Positions 33,488-46,974 of a stretch of DNA of 64,000 nucleotides are shown here, piece by piece. Position 1 is the first letter of the stretch. Each line of letters begins with the position of its first letter. Position numbers and translations under genes: made by a program. The stretch spans positions 165,859 to 229,858 of the forward strand of contig SZWC01001568.1 of assembly GCA_023375785.1 (NCBI GenBank), written 5' to 3'. The notes beneath the pieces are model-generated. The model made no database searches. It worked only from the letters and a program-made list of their open reading frames with translations, and was not told the origin of the DNA. The DNA is from Penium margaritaceum. Lineage: Eukaryota; Streptophyta; Zygnematophyceae; Desmidiales; Peniaceae.

Positions 33488-34919
33488 CGCCTCCTTGGAT
33501 GGGAGTGTGGCGGGCATGCAACCAAGATGCTGGTGTTGGAGCAGGATGGAGGAGGATGGAAGTGCCTCGGTAAGGAAGTCTCCAGCTGAGCCTCACCACT
33601 GATGGCATGCACTTCAACTGTCCCAACGTCCACTTCCTCACAAACGAAGTGATGTTCAATGCTGATGTGCTTTGTGCGTGGATGCAAAATACCATCATTC
33701 GCTGCAATGTGGCGGACACCTGAGCTGTCGTTGTGTAGTGGAACAACAGATGTGTGCACGTCCAGTTCCTCACGCACATGTGCAAGCCAGATCCCCTCAC
33801 ATGCTACCTCACTCAACGCCATGTATTCTGCATTAGCCACGCTCCATGCCACACATGACTGTTTGGCACTGTGCCACGATACAACAGTCCTCTACACACA
33901 AAGTACATATCCACCTTGATTGCGAGTAGCACGATCACACACATTGTCACTGGCATAGCACCCATCCAGAATTGGACCTGCAACAAGGGAAAACACTAGA
34001 TCAAGAGCAGTTGTGTCCAACACAAAATGCAGCAGCTTCAGTAGTGCTTTGGGATGCATGTTGAGTGGTTGCTACCTCAACTGGGCAAGCACATTGACTA
34101 CACAAGCAATGTCCAAACGTGCGGTGGAGGCAAAACATGAGAGGTTTCCAGTAACCTGCCTGTACACTGTGGGGTCTGTGTGTAGGCCGTAGTCTGTGGT
34201 GCATGCATCCAGTAGGTGTTTGTAGATATCAAGACTTATGGGTATGTTCTACTGTGGGATATTGTGTACCCAGTGCTGGAAACATTCTTTGAGGTGGAAT
34301 CGACCTTGATGAAGGGTCAAGGTCCATGCTGTGCAATCACTTGTGATGGTCATGTCTAGGAAGTTCTGTGCCTCACCTAGGTCTTTTATCTTGTATAGGG
34401 CTGTGAGAAGTGGTTTGGCCTGTCCAATGAGCATGAGGGAAGGAGACAAGAGCAATAGGTCATCCACATGCACTAGCAATGCAAGAGGCAGACCACTTTC
34501 CTGAAAAAAAAAAAGTGAAGGGTCGCAGATACATTGTGTAGACCCACCACTTTCCAAAGTGCAGTGCATGTTTTAGACTGTACAAGGCTTTCAGCAAGAG
34601 CCACACCCTGTATGTTCCGTCCTCATAACCTTCTGGCTGTTTTACACAGTTCTTTTTCTATTGGTCCATTCAAGAACACACTTTTGACATCCATCTGGTG
34701 AATGTCCCAGTCCTTGTGTGCGACTACTGTCGGCAAGGAATGTCTGGTTGCGTACTTTCCAACTGGTGCATATGTGTCTGTGAAATCCTGTCCTGGGATT
34801 TGGTGAAAGTCTTTGGCCACAAGACATGCCTTATACTTCTCAATCAGGCGCTCAAGATTCCTTTTTAGTTTGAACACCCATTTGGCATCAATGGCCTTGC
34901 GGTCGGGTGGCAAGGGCAC
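33488..34919 (-). pseudogene. Element F reverse transcriptase and RNase H
   Basis: 34919-34623 begins with AIDAKWVFKLKRN, DFTDTYAPVGKYATRHSL and HQMDVKSVFLNGPIEKE. 34569-34249 follows in a further frame with LALLVHVDDLLLLSPS, where the usual YVDD is HVDD, then LYKIKDLGEAQNFLDMTI. RNase H is read from about 34000 to 33454 (AEYMALSEVACEGIWL, HPRTKHISIEHHFV). Several frames and stops make it inactive. The tyrosine-to-histidine change in the catalytic box is unusual. Confidence 0.85.
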
Positions 34920-35082
34920 CAGTTCAGCTCAGCGACCATTGCCTTTTCCCATTCTATGGCATTTGGACGCCCCCTTGCCTTAGTCAGGATAAGTGGTTTG
35001 GTTACACTATGATCCATGGATGCAGTGCCGGCAATATGATAGAATTGCTCATAGCCAACTCTGGGAAGTTACGTAGAGATCG

Positions 35083-36777
35083 TCACACTGGCTCGAGCAA
35101 TGGTGTTTCTGCGCTTTCAATCTCAGCTAAAGGGGTCAAAGGCTTGAGCCATGGAGGTGCATGAGAGGCACTAGACTCTGTGCTGGCCAGGTCTGCGGAT
35201 GAGAGCAAGTCTTTTGGCACGGAAGTAGTCATCTCATTGTCTTGCATTGGTCGGGATGTCTGACCTGTAGCTTGTTGTGGGGATGAAATGAAGATAGGCA
35301 CAATTACGTACTCTGGGTAGTGGTGTCGCGTGGGTACTGAGGGGGCCTGATGTAGTGTGCGGAACACCTTGTTGGGCATATGTTCCAAGAAAGAGGCATC
35401 GTGAATTTTGAAAAAACTGTGGTTAGTGGAGTCCCAAAACTTCCATGCCTTTGAGGCATGAGATACTCCAACAAAGACACACCAACGACTGCATGGACTC
35501 AGTTTGCTATCTTGTTGTGGTGGTGCAAAACAGACGCATGCCATGTGTCCCATACCCTAGCAGGCCTCAGGTCAGCCTTCTCCTTGAACGAATTCTCCGT
35601 CGGTGTGACTGATTTGGGGAGTGGACCTTGTGGGATATGGTTCTACACCCAAGTGATATACTTCAGAGCCTCCTCCTAGAACCCAGACAACAGACCTTTT
35701 TCTGTCAGTGGTGTGTGCAGTGTGCACCAAGAGTTATGTGCCATCATTCTGCCACTCCATTTCATTATGGAGTGTAAGGAGATGTGGTCTGATGTTCAAT
35801 TCTCCTAGCTTTCAGTTCTGTGGTCAGTGCACCAAGAAACTCCTCTCGTCTTCTGTGTGTAACTTCAGTGGTGAACAGCTTGTCTATCGCTCAGCAAGTG
35901 AGATTCATTCAGTGATGGCACGTTGGGCATCGGCCTTGGCTTTTAGCATAAAGGCCTAGAGGGAGCAGCTGTAGTCATTAGCAAGGGTAAGGACATACAT
36001 TGATGCATACTGGACTGATGGCACTGCCATCGGTCCTGTAAGGTGTGCATGTACCTGTGCCAGTGGTCTAGTGGTGTTGCTGTCTGATCTAGGAAGTTTT
36101 TGTCTGTGTGCTTTCCCTTCATGACAGTCTAGACAGGCGTTTGCTTTGAGGCCGTGTAGACTTTCATTTGGGAGCAGACCGTGTGCTAGGGTATGTTTCA
36201 ATGGATCTTCAACTATTTCAGTGTTGAGATGAGCAAGATGACAATGAATGATCTCTGTGTATGTTGTGTCCGTGCTTGTGACAACGTTCACTTGGAATCA
36301 TCTCACTTGTGAGTAGACCAAGGGAAACAGAGTCAGTTTGTACAGCATGTCAATGTGTAATGACCCATCAGCCAGCAATGTGCCAGACGCATCATAGAGC
36401 ATGCGACGCCATCTTTGTGTAAATTTTGTCATGTTTGCATGTTGGTCTAGTTGCCCCCCAGAAAACAAATTGACTTTCAGTCGTGGCACATACAAAACAC
36501 CAGTGGACCACAATACCCCACCCGGGGTCTAGAGAGCCACCGTCCCCATACCCTCAACCAACAACACTTCCCCAAACCCAGTCTTTACACCCTCAACATC
36601 AGGTGTGGCATGCGGTGTGACAAACAACTGGCGATGCAGGGACATGTGATGGGATGCGGCAGTGTCAGACAACCACTCATGCATGGGGAGTGCGTGTGAT
36701 GTAGTGATATGAGTATGCCCAAACTTCTGACCTGGCAGTTGTGGCATGGCAGTCAACTTAGGTGGGTGTAGCTCCAT
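35083..36777 (-). pseudogene. Element F protease and integrase
   Basis: 36777-36529 carries the protease start WLSDTAASHHMSLHRQLF (DTA instead of DSG) and 36513-36298 the tail VLYVPRLKVNLFSGGQL. 36291-35956 holds the finger (CHLAHLN ... CLDCHEGKAHRQ) and the integrase start VHAHLTGPMAV, where the first catalytic acid (HADLTGP type) is histidine. 35553-35083 has the integrase C-terminal fold CRWCVFVGVSHASKAWKFWD. The core with the second and third acids (about 35560-35950) is too degraded for me to read. Confidence 0.8.
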
Positions 36778-36937
36778 GGGCCCACTCCACCCTGGTCATG
36801 GTGGCAGTGCTATCAGCTGCTACGGCTCGATCGTCTCAACATATACCCTCTACGTCCAAGCTGGAATAGGGACGGGACACTGACGTACGGGGGGATGAAG
36901 CTAGGTACCTGATACACGGGTGGAGATGGTGCTGGTG

Positions 36938-38260
36938 CTAATGGGTACGTGGTTGACTACAGCTTCGGTGGAAAAAATGTGGGCGTCCCAAAGGGTGTCG
37001 GCGCACGAGGCCCTGCCATAGCCGGTGTCGTCCAAGATGAGGGGTGAATGTTTTTAACCGAGATGAGAGAACTGTGCATGTGACTGTCCCATTTACTGGT
37101 GTCGCTGCTACGTAGATGCGGTCATGAGTCGCTGAAGAGCCGGACAAGAGCGCCAGTAGTGGCCCGGCTGGTTGAAGTAGTTTTCAGGTACAATTTCCTG
37201 GTCCTTGACCGCGCCCACGTCCCCCATCCATTTGTCCTCCTCGACCTCCTCCGCTGCTACGACCTCCCCCACCTCCTCTAACCAGGTGATGGTGTGAAGG
37301 AAGGGGAGTGCTCCCTCCCTGATGTAGGAACATGCTTGCTGCTATGTCCTCGTCCTTGCGTGCCTCACCTTTAGTATGTCTTCATAGTTATGTAGCTCCT
37401 CAAACACCTCAGCTAAGTTGGTGTTCCTTGATGACAGGGACTTTCAGATTCCGAAGCAGGCCACGCCGAAATTCCTTGTACGGTTCTCCAAGGTGAAGGA
37501 GAACCGGATCCAACCACTTGAGGATGGTGCAGGAGGCCCCAAGGCCAAGGATGTGTCGACAAAGGTCCATGGTAGTATCCCAGTACTCGGCAACCGGTGC
37601 ACCAGGCTTAGGGCGGAGGTTCTAAAGCTTCGTGGACAAGGAGATGACAAGGGCCATCCCTTGCTCTTCCTTCCATGTGGCAAGGTGTTTCCACACATCA
37701 TAGGGTCTAGGGTCTCCATTATGAGGATTCTCGGGATCCTCCTCCCGAAAACGAAAATGATGTATGGAGTACTGCTGGTCCTTAGGGAGTGTGCGGACAA
37801 GGGCATTGAATTCTCTCATGAGCACCCACGCATCGGTGTTGACTAGCGGCGGAGCAAGGTTGTATTCGTCAAGACCATGCTCTGCCGCCCAAGAAAGGAA
37901 GATGTCCTCTTAGGACAAGAAGTCACGTGCGCCGATCAGCGGTGGCATCAGGTCCTTGTGAGGAAACACCTTGCTCAGGTCATCCCACGTCATAGCTGTA
38001 GAATTGGCACCGACGGTGGCATTGGCGACAATGCTGATGCCGGTGATGGCGCTGGCGTTTGTACCAGCATCTCCCGGCACAGATGCTGCTACGTTCATAG
38101 TGGAGTTCAGTCTAGGGGAAAGTCAAGAAGCATGTGTGCACAATGCTACCCTCTGTTGCTACCAAAGAATAACGTGGAAGCAATATTCCGGGCCCACTTT
38201 GGAACCAGATTTCTACCCCAAGCCCTAAGCTCGATAGAAGTCCCTAGTCTTTAGCTCTGG
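36938..38260 (-). pseudogene. Element F gag, degraded
   Basis: 38098-37910 and 37825-37622 are in-frame pieces: TWDDLSKVFPHKDLMPPLIGARDFLS and LMREFNALVRTLPKDQQYSIHHFRF. Together with a Gly/Arg-rich tail at about 37290-37130 they take the gag position before the protease. The similarity to known gag is only positional plus a general helical character, so the call rests on context. Confidence 0.55.
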
Positions 38261-38567
38261 ATGTCTTCCAGGCCTTCTTAGACCCCCAACACTTCACTTA
38301 GGGCCGGAAGGCCCCACTGTCACCATTGAGGAGGGACAATGGCACTTGGGATCTCTCTTCCTTGCCCTCTTCCTCCTCTAAAACCACACCCTCCTATTCC
38401 GCCGTCCCCATTGTCAGTGCTTGGCCTCGAGGAAGGCGTTCAACACCCCTAGGTGCTTGCACAACCTACTTTCACGGAATCTGCACATCTCTAAGGTCGC
38501 ACGTCACTCGGCTGCCCGCGTTTTTGCCGGCGCCAACCTAATTTGCTACTGTTTTGCGTTGAACCTT

Positions 38568-38579
38568 GCTCTGATTCCA
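38568..38579 (-). other. Primer-binding site of element F
   Basis: The minus strand reads TGGAATCAGAGC, one base from the initiator tRNA-Met site, directly adjoining the LTR end CCCCA. Confidence 0.8.
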
Positions 38580-39157
38580 TGGGGAGTTCAAGGCAAATCC
38601 AATGCAACTTGTTTGGCTTCAAATGATTAACAAACGACTATGCTAGGGTTGGGTTTGTTCAGCCATGGATGTTCACACTGAGAAAAAACTACAAAGTGTC
38701 TAGATCAAGCGAGCAAGAGCTCACTCGGTTGAGTCTCGTTAGTCGAGACTCACCTAGAGAGACAAGGTGAGGCTTGCCCGCATGCAAACCTGGAGTGAGG
38801 GAAAATCACTCTCGTGCTCCGAAAAAGGGCCGGCTAGCACGTATCCTGCCCTTTACACACAAACACAAAGTGGGTCGCAGACATATCTAAGACTAATCTA
38901 GGTTCTTGTGAGAAGTACGAGTGTGACTCAGGCAGATGGCTATGGCCAAGCATAGGTCTGTGAAGAGAGCGCTCATGAATGGGCAAGCTGCTGAGTGATG
39001 GAGGAGAAGAGCCATGCCGGCAGGGTGGAGGCGACCACTTGTGCAGAACGGAGGTGTCGCGAGCCGTCACGGTGTGTCGCCTCCACTCTCTACTCCAACA
39101 TGCCCTGGGCACTCATGGCCAACCACAGGATGATGTATGCAAAATGAGAGATTAACA
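38580..39157 (-). repeat. 5' LTR of element F
   Basis: 578 bp, TG to CA. It contains the intact insertion site that G occupies in the other LTR, so it serves as the empty-site reference. Confidence 0.9.
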
Positions 39158-42100
39158 AGCTCCTGCACCTCTGAGGCTGTGACTGCGCCTACGAGACCGG
39201 CACCTTTGCCTAAAAAGCCCTCACTTGTGCCTATGAGGTTTGTGCTTGCACGTACGAGGCTCTCGCCTGCGCCTACGAGGCCCACTACTGTGGGTATGGT
39301 GCTCGCACGTGCGCGTACAAGGCTCGTGCCTGCGCCTCAGAGGTCCATGCTTGCACTTATGAGGCAAGCATCTGTGCCTACGAGGCCCACACCTGTGTCT
39401 ATGAGGCCTGCACCTGTGCCTACAAGGCCCCCACTTGCGCTTACAAGGCCCATCCCTGTGCCTATGGGGCCCGTGTCTGTGCCCACAAAGCCTATCCTGT
39501 GCCTACAAGGCCCACGCCTACGCCTACAAGGCCCAAACTTGCTCCTACAAGGCCCTTGACTACACTTACAAGGCCTGCGCTTGTGGCTACAAAGCCCGAA
39601 CTTGCGCTTACAAAGCCCGTGCCAGTGCTTATGAGGCCTAACCTACACCTACGAGCCCTACACATGTGCCTACAAGGTCCTTGCCAGCACGTACGAGGGA
39701 CGTGCCTATGCCTCCACGACCCGTGCCTGTGCGTACAAGGCATGCGCCTGCACATACATGGCTTGCGCCTGCACCTGCACTGTCCACACCTGCACCTAGA
39801 AGGCTTGCACCTGTGCCAATGAGGTTCACGACTATGCCTACAAGGCCCACACCTGCGCCTGTGAGCCCCGTACTTGTGCCTACAAGGCCCGCACCTGCGC
39901 ATACAAGGCCCGTGCATGTGCCCACAAGGCCCGCGCTTGTGACTACAAGGCCTGTGCCTGTGCCGAGGAAGCATGTACATGCGCCTATAAGGCACGTGCA
40001 TGTGCCTACAATGCCCGCGACTCCGTCTATGAGGCCCGTGCTTTTGCCTACAAGGCTCGTGCCCTCACGTACGAGACCTTCAATTGCACCTACTAGACCC
40101 ACGCCTCTGCCTACAAGGCCCGCGTCTGTATTTACGAGGCTCACGCTTGTGCTTACAAGGCCCAGGGCTGCGCCTATGAGGCGGGTGTTTGCACCTACAT
40201 GGACTGCGCTAGCGCGTATGAGGCATGTGCCTGCGCCTATGAGGCCTGGGCCTACACCTACGAGGTCTGTGCCTTTGCCTACCAGGCCTACACCTACACC
40301 TTTGAGGCCCGCACATGCACCTACGAGGCTTCTGCCTATGCCTACAAGGCTTGCGCTTATGCCTAGGAGGCACGTGCCTGCGCCCAGGAGGGTTGTACAT
40401 GCACCCACAAGGCCCGAGCCTTCGCCTACAAGGCCTGTACCTATGCCTACAAGGCCGGCATCTGTGCCTAGGAGGCCCGCTCCTACGCCTACGATGCCAG
40501 CTCCTACACCTACGAGGCCCACACTTGCGCCTATGAGGCTTGTGCCTCTACCTACGAGACCCCTCTTGTACCTACAAGGCCAGCGCTTGTGCCTACAAGG
40601 CCTCAGCCTGCACCTACGAGGCCCGCACAAGCACCTACGAGGCTTACGCTTGTGCATACAAGGCATGCCCCTACGCCTACAAGGCCGTCGCCTAAGAGGC
40701 ATGGCGCCACACGTACAAGGACCGCACCTGCACCGACGAGGCCCCCGCCTACCCCTACGAGGTCTGTGCCTGGACCTATGAGGCCCACGCTTGCGCCAAC
40801 GAGGCCCCTGACCGTGCCTGCTAGGCCTGCACCTGTGTCAAGGAGGCTTGGACGTGCGCCTAAGGAGTCAGTGCCCGCACCTACGAGGCATGTGCCTGCG
40901 CCTAAGGAGTCAGTTCCCGCACCTACGAGGCATGCGCCTGTGCCGATGAGGCCCACACCTGCACCAATGAGGCCTGCGCTTGCGCCTAGCCGACCCACAT
41001 CTGTGCCTACAAGGCCCACGCTTTTGCCTACTAGGCCCACGCCTGTGCCAGTGAGGACTGGACCTGGGCTTATGAGGCCCACATCTGCGCCTTCATGGCC
41101 TCCGCCTTTGCGTACGAGTCCCTTGCCTAAGCCTATGAGGTCCGTGCTTGCAACTACCAGGCTCATGTCTACGCCTATGGGGCCTACACGTGAGCTTACG
41201 TTGCTCGCGCTTATACCTACGTGGCCCACGCCTGTGCCTATGAGGCCCGTGCCTTCACCTTTGTGGCTGCGCGTGTCCCTACGACATGCACCTGCGCCTA
41301 CGAGGTCAGCGCATATGCCTACGAGGCTCGCACCTACGCCTACAAGGCCCCTGCTGTGCCTACGAGGCTGGAACCTGAGCCTACGAGGCCAGTGCCTACG
41401 CCTAGAAGGCTCTGGATTGTGCCTATGTGGTCCACGCCTGTGACTAGAAGAGCCGCACCTACTCCTATTTGGCCCACACATATGCCTATGATGTCCGCGC
41501 TTGCGCCTACGAGGGCTGTGCCTGTGTCCACAAGGCTTGTGCATGCGCCTAAGAGGCCTGCGCCTGTGCCTACGAGGCCCGGGCCTGCACCTACAAGGCC
41601 CCTCTTACACCTACGAGGCCCGTGACTGCACCTTCAAGACCCGCGCTTGCGCCTAGAAGGCCCACGCCTGTGTGTACAAGGTCCAAGCTTACGCCTACAA
41701 GGTCCATGCATGTCTCTACAAGACCCACGATGGTGCCAACAAGGTCTCCGCTGACAGTTTTCCTGTGTTTAGAACGCCCGCTCCTGCACCTACAAGGCCC
41801 GTACCTACACCTACAATGCCTACGCATGCGCGTAATATTCCCATGCATACAACGCATGCTCTTGGACGTTCCAGGTCCACGCATGCGAGTACAAGGCCCC
41901 CGATTGCCAATACAAGGGTCATGCTTACGTGTACAAAACCTGCTTCTATGCCCATGAGGCCTGTGTCTGTGCCTATGAGGCCCGTACCTATGCCTATAAG
42001 GACCGCTTGTGTGCCTTTGCGGCCCGAACCTATGCCTATGAGGCTCGCGCTTGCGCCCACGAGGCTTATGGTGCTTGTGCCTGTAAGGCCCACGCTCGCG

Positions 42101-45100
42101 CCTGCAAGGCTTGCGTGTACACCAATGAGACCGAAGGGCCTACGAAGTTTGCACCTACACCTACAAGGCCTACCCCTGCACCTTCAAGGCCAGTGCCTGC
42201 ACCTATAAGGCTCGCGCTTGCACCTTTGAGGCCCACACGTGCACCTACAAGGCCCGCGCCCGCGCCAATGAGGCCCGCGCCTACCGCCTAGGAGGCCCGC
42301 ATTTGCACCTACGAGGCCCGCACCTCTACCTACGAGGCCCGTGCCTGTGCCTGCAAGGTGCAAGTCTACGCCTACAAGGCCCTTGCCTGTGCCTAGAAGG
42401 CCTACACATTCATCTACAAGGCCCTCACTTGTACGTACGAGGCCAGCGCCTGCCCTTACAAGGCCAGTACATGTATGCATGAGGCCCGTCCCTGCATCTA
42501 TGAGGACCGCGCTTGCGCCCACAAGGTCTACGCCTATGCCTTTGAGGTGAACACCTGCACCTACTAGGCCTAGGCCTATGCCTACAAGGCCCACGCCTGC
42601 GCCTACAAGGCATGTGCCTGCGCCTACAAGGCCCCCACCAGCTCCTAGAGTGCTAGTGCCTATGCGTACAAGGCCCGCGCTTGCAGCAAAAAGGCCTGTG
42701 AGTGTGCATACAAGGCTAGCGCCTGCGCTTCCGTGCCTGAACCTACAAGGCCCATGCTTGCACCCACAATTCCAGCACATGTGCCTAGAACCTTAGGTGC
42801 AGGAGCATGCGCCTACGAGGCCCAAGCAAAACCCGCGCATGCGCCTATGAGGTTTGCGCCTGCACCTAAGAGACCCGCCCCTGTGCTTGCAAGGCCCACG
42901 CATGCACCTATGCAGCCCTTGCCTATGCCTACGAGGCACACTCTTGCACATCCAAGGCTCGCGCCTACACCTAGAAGGACTGCTCCTCCATGCACAAGGC
43001 CTATGGCTGCATGTACGAAGCTCATGCCAACGCAAACGAGGTTGATGCCTATGGCCACAAGGCCAACGCGTATCCCCATGAGGCACACGCTTGTGCTATC
43101 GAGTCATGCATTCGACCTATGAGGCCCGCGCCTGCGCCTACGAGGCCCGTGCCTATGCCTTTGAGACCTGCGCCTGCCCCTACGAGGCTCACACCTCTGC
43201 CGATGAAGTCCGTGCCTGTGCCTTCAAGACCCACACTTTCTCTTACGAGGCACGTGCCCATGCCTACGAGGCTCGCGCCATATCTATAAGGTCCATGCCT
43301 GCGCCTACGAGGTTTGTGCCTGCGCCAACAAGGCCCGCACCTATGCCTAAGAGGCCCGTTCTTACACCTACGAGGTCCTCACCTATGCCTACGTGGCCTG
43401 CGCCTGCACCTACGAGGCCTGTTCCTGTGTTGGCAAGGCGAGCACCTGTGCCTACGAGGCCGGGGCCTGAACCTACAAGGCCCGCGCCTGTCCCAAATTG
43501 GCTTGCACCTACACCACCAAGGCCTATGCCTCGGCCTATGATGCTCGGGCCTTACCTACAAATTCTGCATCTGTGCCTACAAGGCCCATGCCTATGCCTA
43601 CGAGGCCCACGCCTACGCCTATGATGCCCACGCTTGCACCAACGAGGCCCATGCCTGTGCTTATGAGGCTCATGCATGTGCCTAAGAAGCACGTGCTTGC
43701 ACTCGTAAGGCCCGCGCCTACGCCTATGAGGCCTGCGCCTGTGCCTACCATGCCCGTGCCAACACCAATGAAGCATGTGCCTTTGCCTGCGGGGTCCATG
43801 CCTGCACGTACAAGGCCCGTGCCAGTGCGTACTCAGCCTTCAAATGCGCATACGAGGCCTACGCCTATGACTACGAGGCCAGCACCTGTGCTTATGAAGA
43901 GCGCACCTATGCCTACAAGGCCCAGGCCTAAGCCTAACAGGTTCGAGTCTGCACCTAAGATGCCCGTGCTCGTGCCTACGATTCATGCTCCTATGGTTAT
44001 GGGGCCCGTAGTTTGCGCCTATGAGGCCTACGCCTGCACCTACGAGGCCTGCGCCTGCGCATGCGAGGCCCACACTTGTGCTTGCAAGGTTTGCTCCTGC
44101 GCCTAGGAGGCTTGCACCTTCCCCAACGAGGCATGCACCTGTTCCTGTGAAGCCCGCACCTATGCCTACGAGACTTGTGCCTGTGCCTACAAATCCCGCA
44201 CGTATAACTACGAGGCCCCCTCTTTCGCCTATGAGGTCCCTGCCTGCACCTTCAAGGCCAAAGCCTGCACCTACAAGGCCCACGCCTATGCCTAGGAGGC
44301 TCGCGTCTGCGCCTAGGAGGCCCGCGCCTATACCTACAAGGCCCGCACTTGCACTTACATGGCCTTAGCCTGCACCTATGAGGCATGTGTCTGTAACTGC
44401 AAGGCCAGCACGTGCACCTACTAAGCCTGCAACTGTTCCTAAGAGGTCCGCTCCAGGACATACGAGGCTTGAGCCTATACCTACGAGGGCTACGCCTGTG
44501 CCTACGAGTCCCACGCCTGTACCTTCAAGTCCCACGTTGGCTCCTATGAGGCCTTCGCCTACAGTTACGAGGCGTGTGCCTGCACGTACAAGGTCCTCTA
44601 TTACACCTACATGGCTGGTGCTTGCGTCTACGGGGCCCTACCTGCACTTACAAGGCTCACAACTGTGCATACAAGGCCCACGCTTGCGCCTACAAGGCCA
44701 ACGCCTGCGCCTTGAAAGTGTGCACGTAAGCCTACAAGGCTCGCAATTGCACCTACAAGGCTTGCACCTTTGCCTACAAGGCCCTCGCATACAACTAAAA
44801 GGCATGCGCCTATGCCTACACGAGCTGCTATTGCATGTAAAAGGCCCGCGCCTTTGCATACAAGGCCTGCACCTAATAGAACAAGGTCTACGCTTGTGCC
44901 TATGTGGCCCACGTCTGTGCCTACGAGGCATGCTCCTGCACCTACGAGGCCCGTGCCTATGCCTACGAGGCCCGCGTCTGCGCCTTCAGGGTTCACGCTT
45001 GCACCTATGAGGTCCGTCCCTGTGCCTACAAGGCCCTTGCCTGCCCCTATAAGGACCGTGACTGTGCATAAGAGGCTCGTGCCTGCTCCCACAAAACCCG

Positions 45101-46974
45101 CGCCTAGACCTATGGGGTACTGGCCTATGCGTACGAGACCCGCTCATACGCCTATGAGGCCTGCTTTTGCTCCTATGAGGCCCACGCCTGCGCATACAAG
45201 GCCCGATCCTACGCATACAAGACTCGCGCCTGAGCCTATGAGAACCACGCCTGTGCCTACGAGGCCCGCGCCCGCGCCTATGAGGCCAGCACCTACACCT
45301 ACTAGGCCTTTGGTTGCACTTACGAGGCTTGCGCTTGCCCTTCCGAGGCCCATGCCTATGCCTACGAGGCGCGCGCATGTACCTACGAGGCCCGCACCTA
45401 TGCCTACAAAGCCCGTGCTTGCGTCTACAAGCCCTATGTGTGCACCCACAAGGCTCTCGCCTGCACCTACAAGGCCCTTGTCTGTGCCTCCGAGGCCCAC
45501 ACCTACACCTACGAGACCCTTGCCTGCTTCTATGAGGCCCGTGTTAGCGTCTACAAGGCTCGCAACTATACCTAGTAGGCTCGTGCTTGTGCCTAGAAGG
45601 CACGCAATAGCACCTACGGTGTCAACGCCTGTGCCTTTGAGGCCCACGTATGAGCTTACAAGGGCCACGCATGTGCCAAAGAGGTGCACGCATGTGCCTA
45701 TGAGGCCCCCACCTACATCTATGAGGCCTGTGCATTCACATACAAGGTTGTGCCTTCGCCTCTAAGGCTTGCACTTGCGCCTACGAGGCCTGTGCTTATG
45801 CCTACGAGGCCCGCGCCTGTGCCTACAAGGCCGGCGCCTGCGCCTACGAGGCCTTTGCCTATGCTCAAATGGCTCGTGCCCGCATGTACAAGGCCCGAAC
45901 CTACAAGAAAAAGGCCTATGCCTGCACAAACAAGGCCCGTGTGTGCGCCTCTAAGGCCTTTCCCTCTACGTACAAGGCCCGTGCCTGTTTTCACAAGGCC
46001 CACGCCTATGCGTACAAGCCCTGCGCTTGTGCCCACAAGGTCCGTACCTGCGCCTGTGAGGCCCACGCGTGCAACTATAATGCCTAGAAAGCTTGCTCTT
46101 CAGCCTATAAGACCTGCACTTGCATGAAAAAGGTCTGTGCCTTTGCATCCAAGGCCTGCACTTACGAGTAAAAGGTTCCCGGTTGGTCCTATGAGGCTCG
46201 AGGTTGTGGCAACAAGCCCCATGCCTACGCCTGCAAGGCCTGCATGTGCGCGTACAAGGCTCGTGCCTGCGCCTACAAGGTCCACGCCTATGCCTTAATG
46301 GTCCATGAGTGTACTTACAAGGCCCGTGCCTGCGCCTACGAGGCCCTCGCTTGCAATTAGGAGGCTCGCGCTTGCGCGTCAACAACCATTTGCATGCACG
46401 AGGCCTGCAGGTGCACATACGAGGCCTGCGCCTACGGGAACGAGGCCGACACTCGCGCCCACGAGGCTTGGATCTGCACTAATGAGGCCCGCGCCCACAC
46501 CTATGAGGTACGTGCCTATGCCTATGGTGCATGTACTTGCGCCTACAAGGTCCATGCATGTGCCTACAAGGCCCATGTACGTGCCAACGAGGCCCGCGCT
46601 GCACCTACAAGGTCAACATCAGCGCCTACGAGGCCTGCTCTTGCAACTAGGAGGCCCGTCCATACGCCTACGAGGCCTGCGCCTGCGCCTATGAGGCATG
46701 TGCCTTCACCGACACGGGCCGCGCTTGTGCTCTCAATTCCCGCGCCTGCACCTATGAGGCTTAGCCTGTGCCTACGAGCCTCGTGCCTAAGTCTATGAGA
46801 CCTGTACCTCTGCCTATGAGGCCCACTGTTGCGCCAAGAAGGCCCGCACTTCTACCTACAACACCTGTGCCTACACCTATGAGGCTCGCGCCTATGCCTT
46901 CGAGGCTCGTGCCTGTACCAACAATGCTCATGCTTGTGCCTAAAAGGTCTGCGCTTGCGCCTACAAGGCCCATG
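39158..46974. repeat. 21-bp GC-rich minisatellite, right block
   Basis: About 370 units of the same type as 25300-26774. The longest stop-free stretches reach 371 codons on the plus strand (39666-40781) and 354 on the minus strand, in several frames at once, which shows that the openness comes from unit composition. Variation concentrates at CpG. Local subtypes occur, for example two 51-bp neighbours with CGCCTAAGGAGTCAGT at 40858-40918. Confidence 0.95.

Larger units (their letters stand above)
26775..39157 (-). mobile_element. Ty1/copia element F, inserted in the 21-bp minisatellite
   Basis: Minus-strand element with 5' LTR 38580-39157, primer site 38568-38579, gag, protease, integrase, RT, RNase H and a 3' LTR split into 26775-26836 and 32965-33487 by element G. 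Minisatellite sequence lies on both outer sides. The polyprotein has many stops and frame changes. I found no certain target duplication: left flank ends GAGCAAAT, right flank begins AGCTCC. Confidence 0.85.

Noticed and set aside
39666-40781. ORFs of 280-370 codons rich in Pro/Thr/Arg or Gly/Val/Ala that resemble structural proteins
   Set aside because: They occur in several frames on both strands of the 21-bp minisatellite at the same place, with unit-length periodicity of seven codons.
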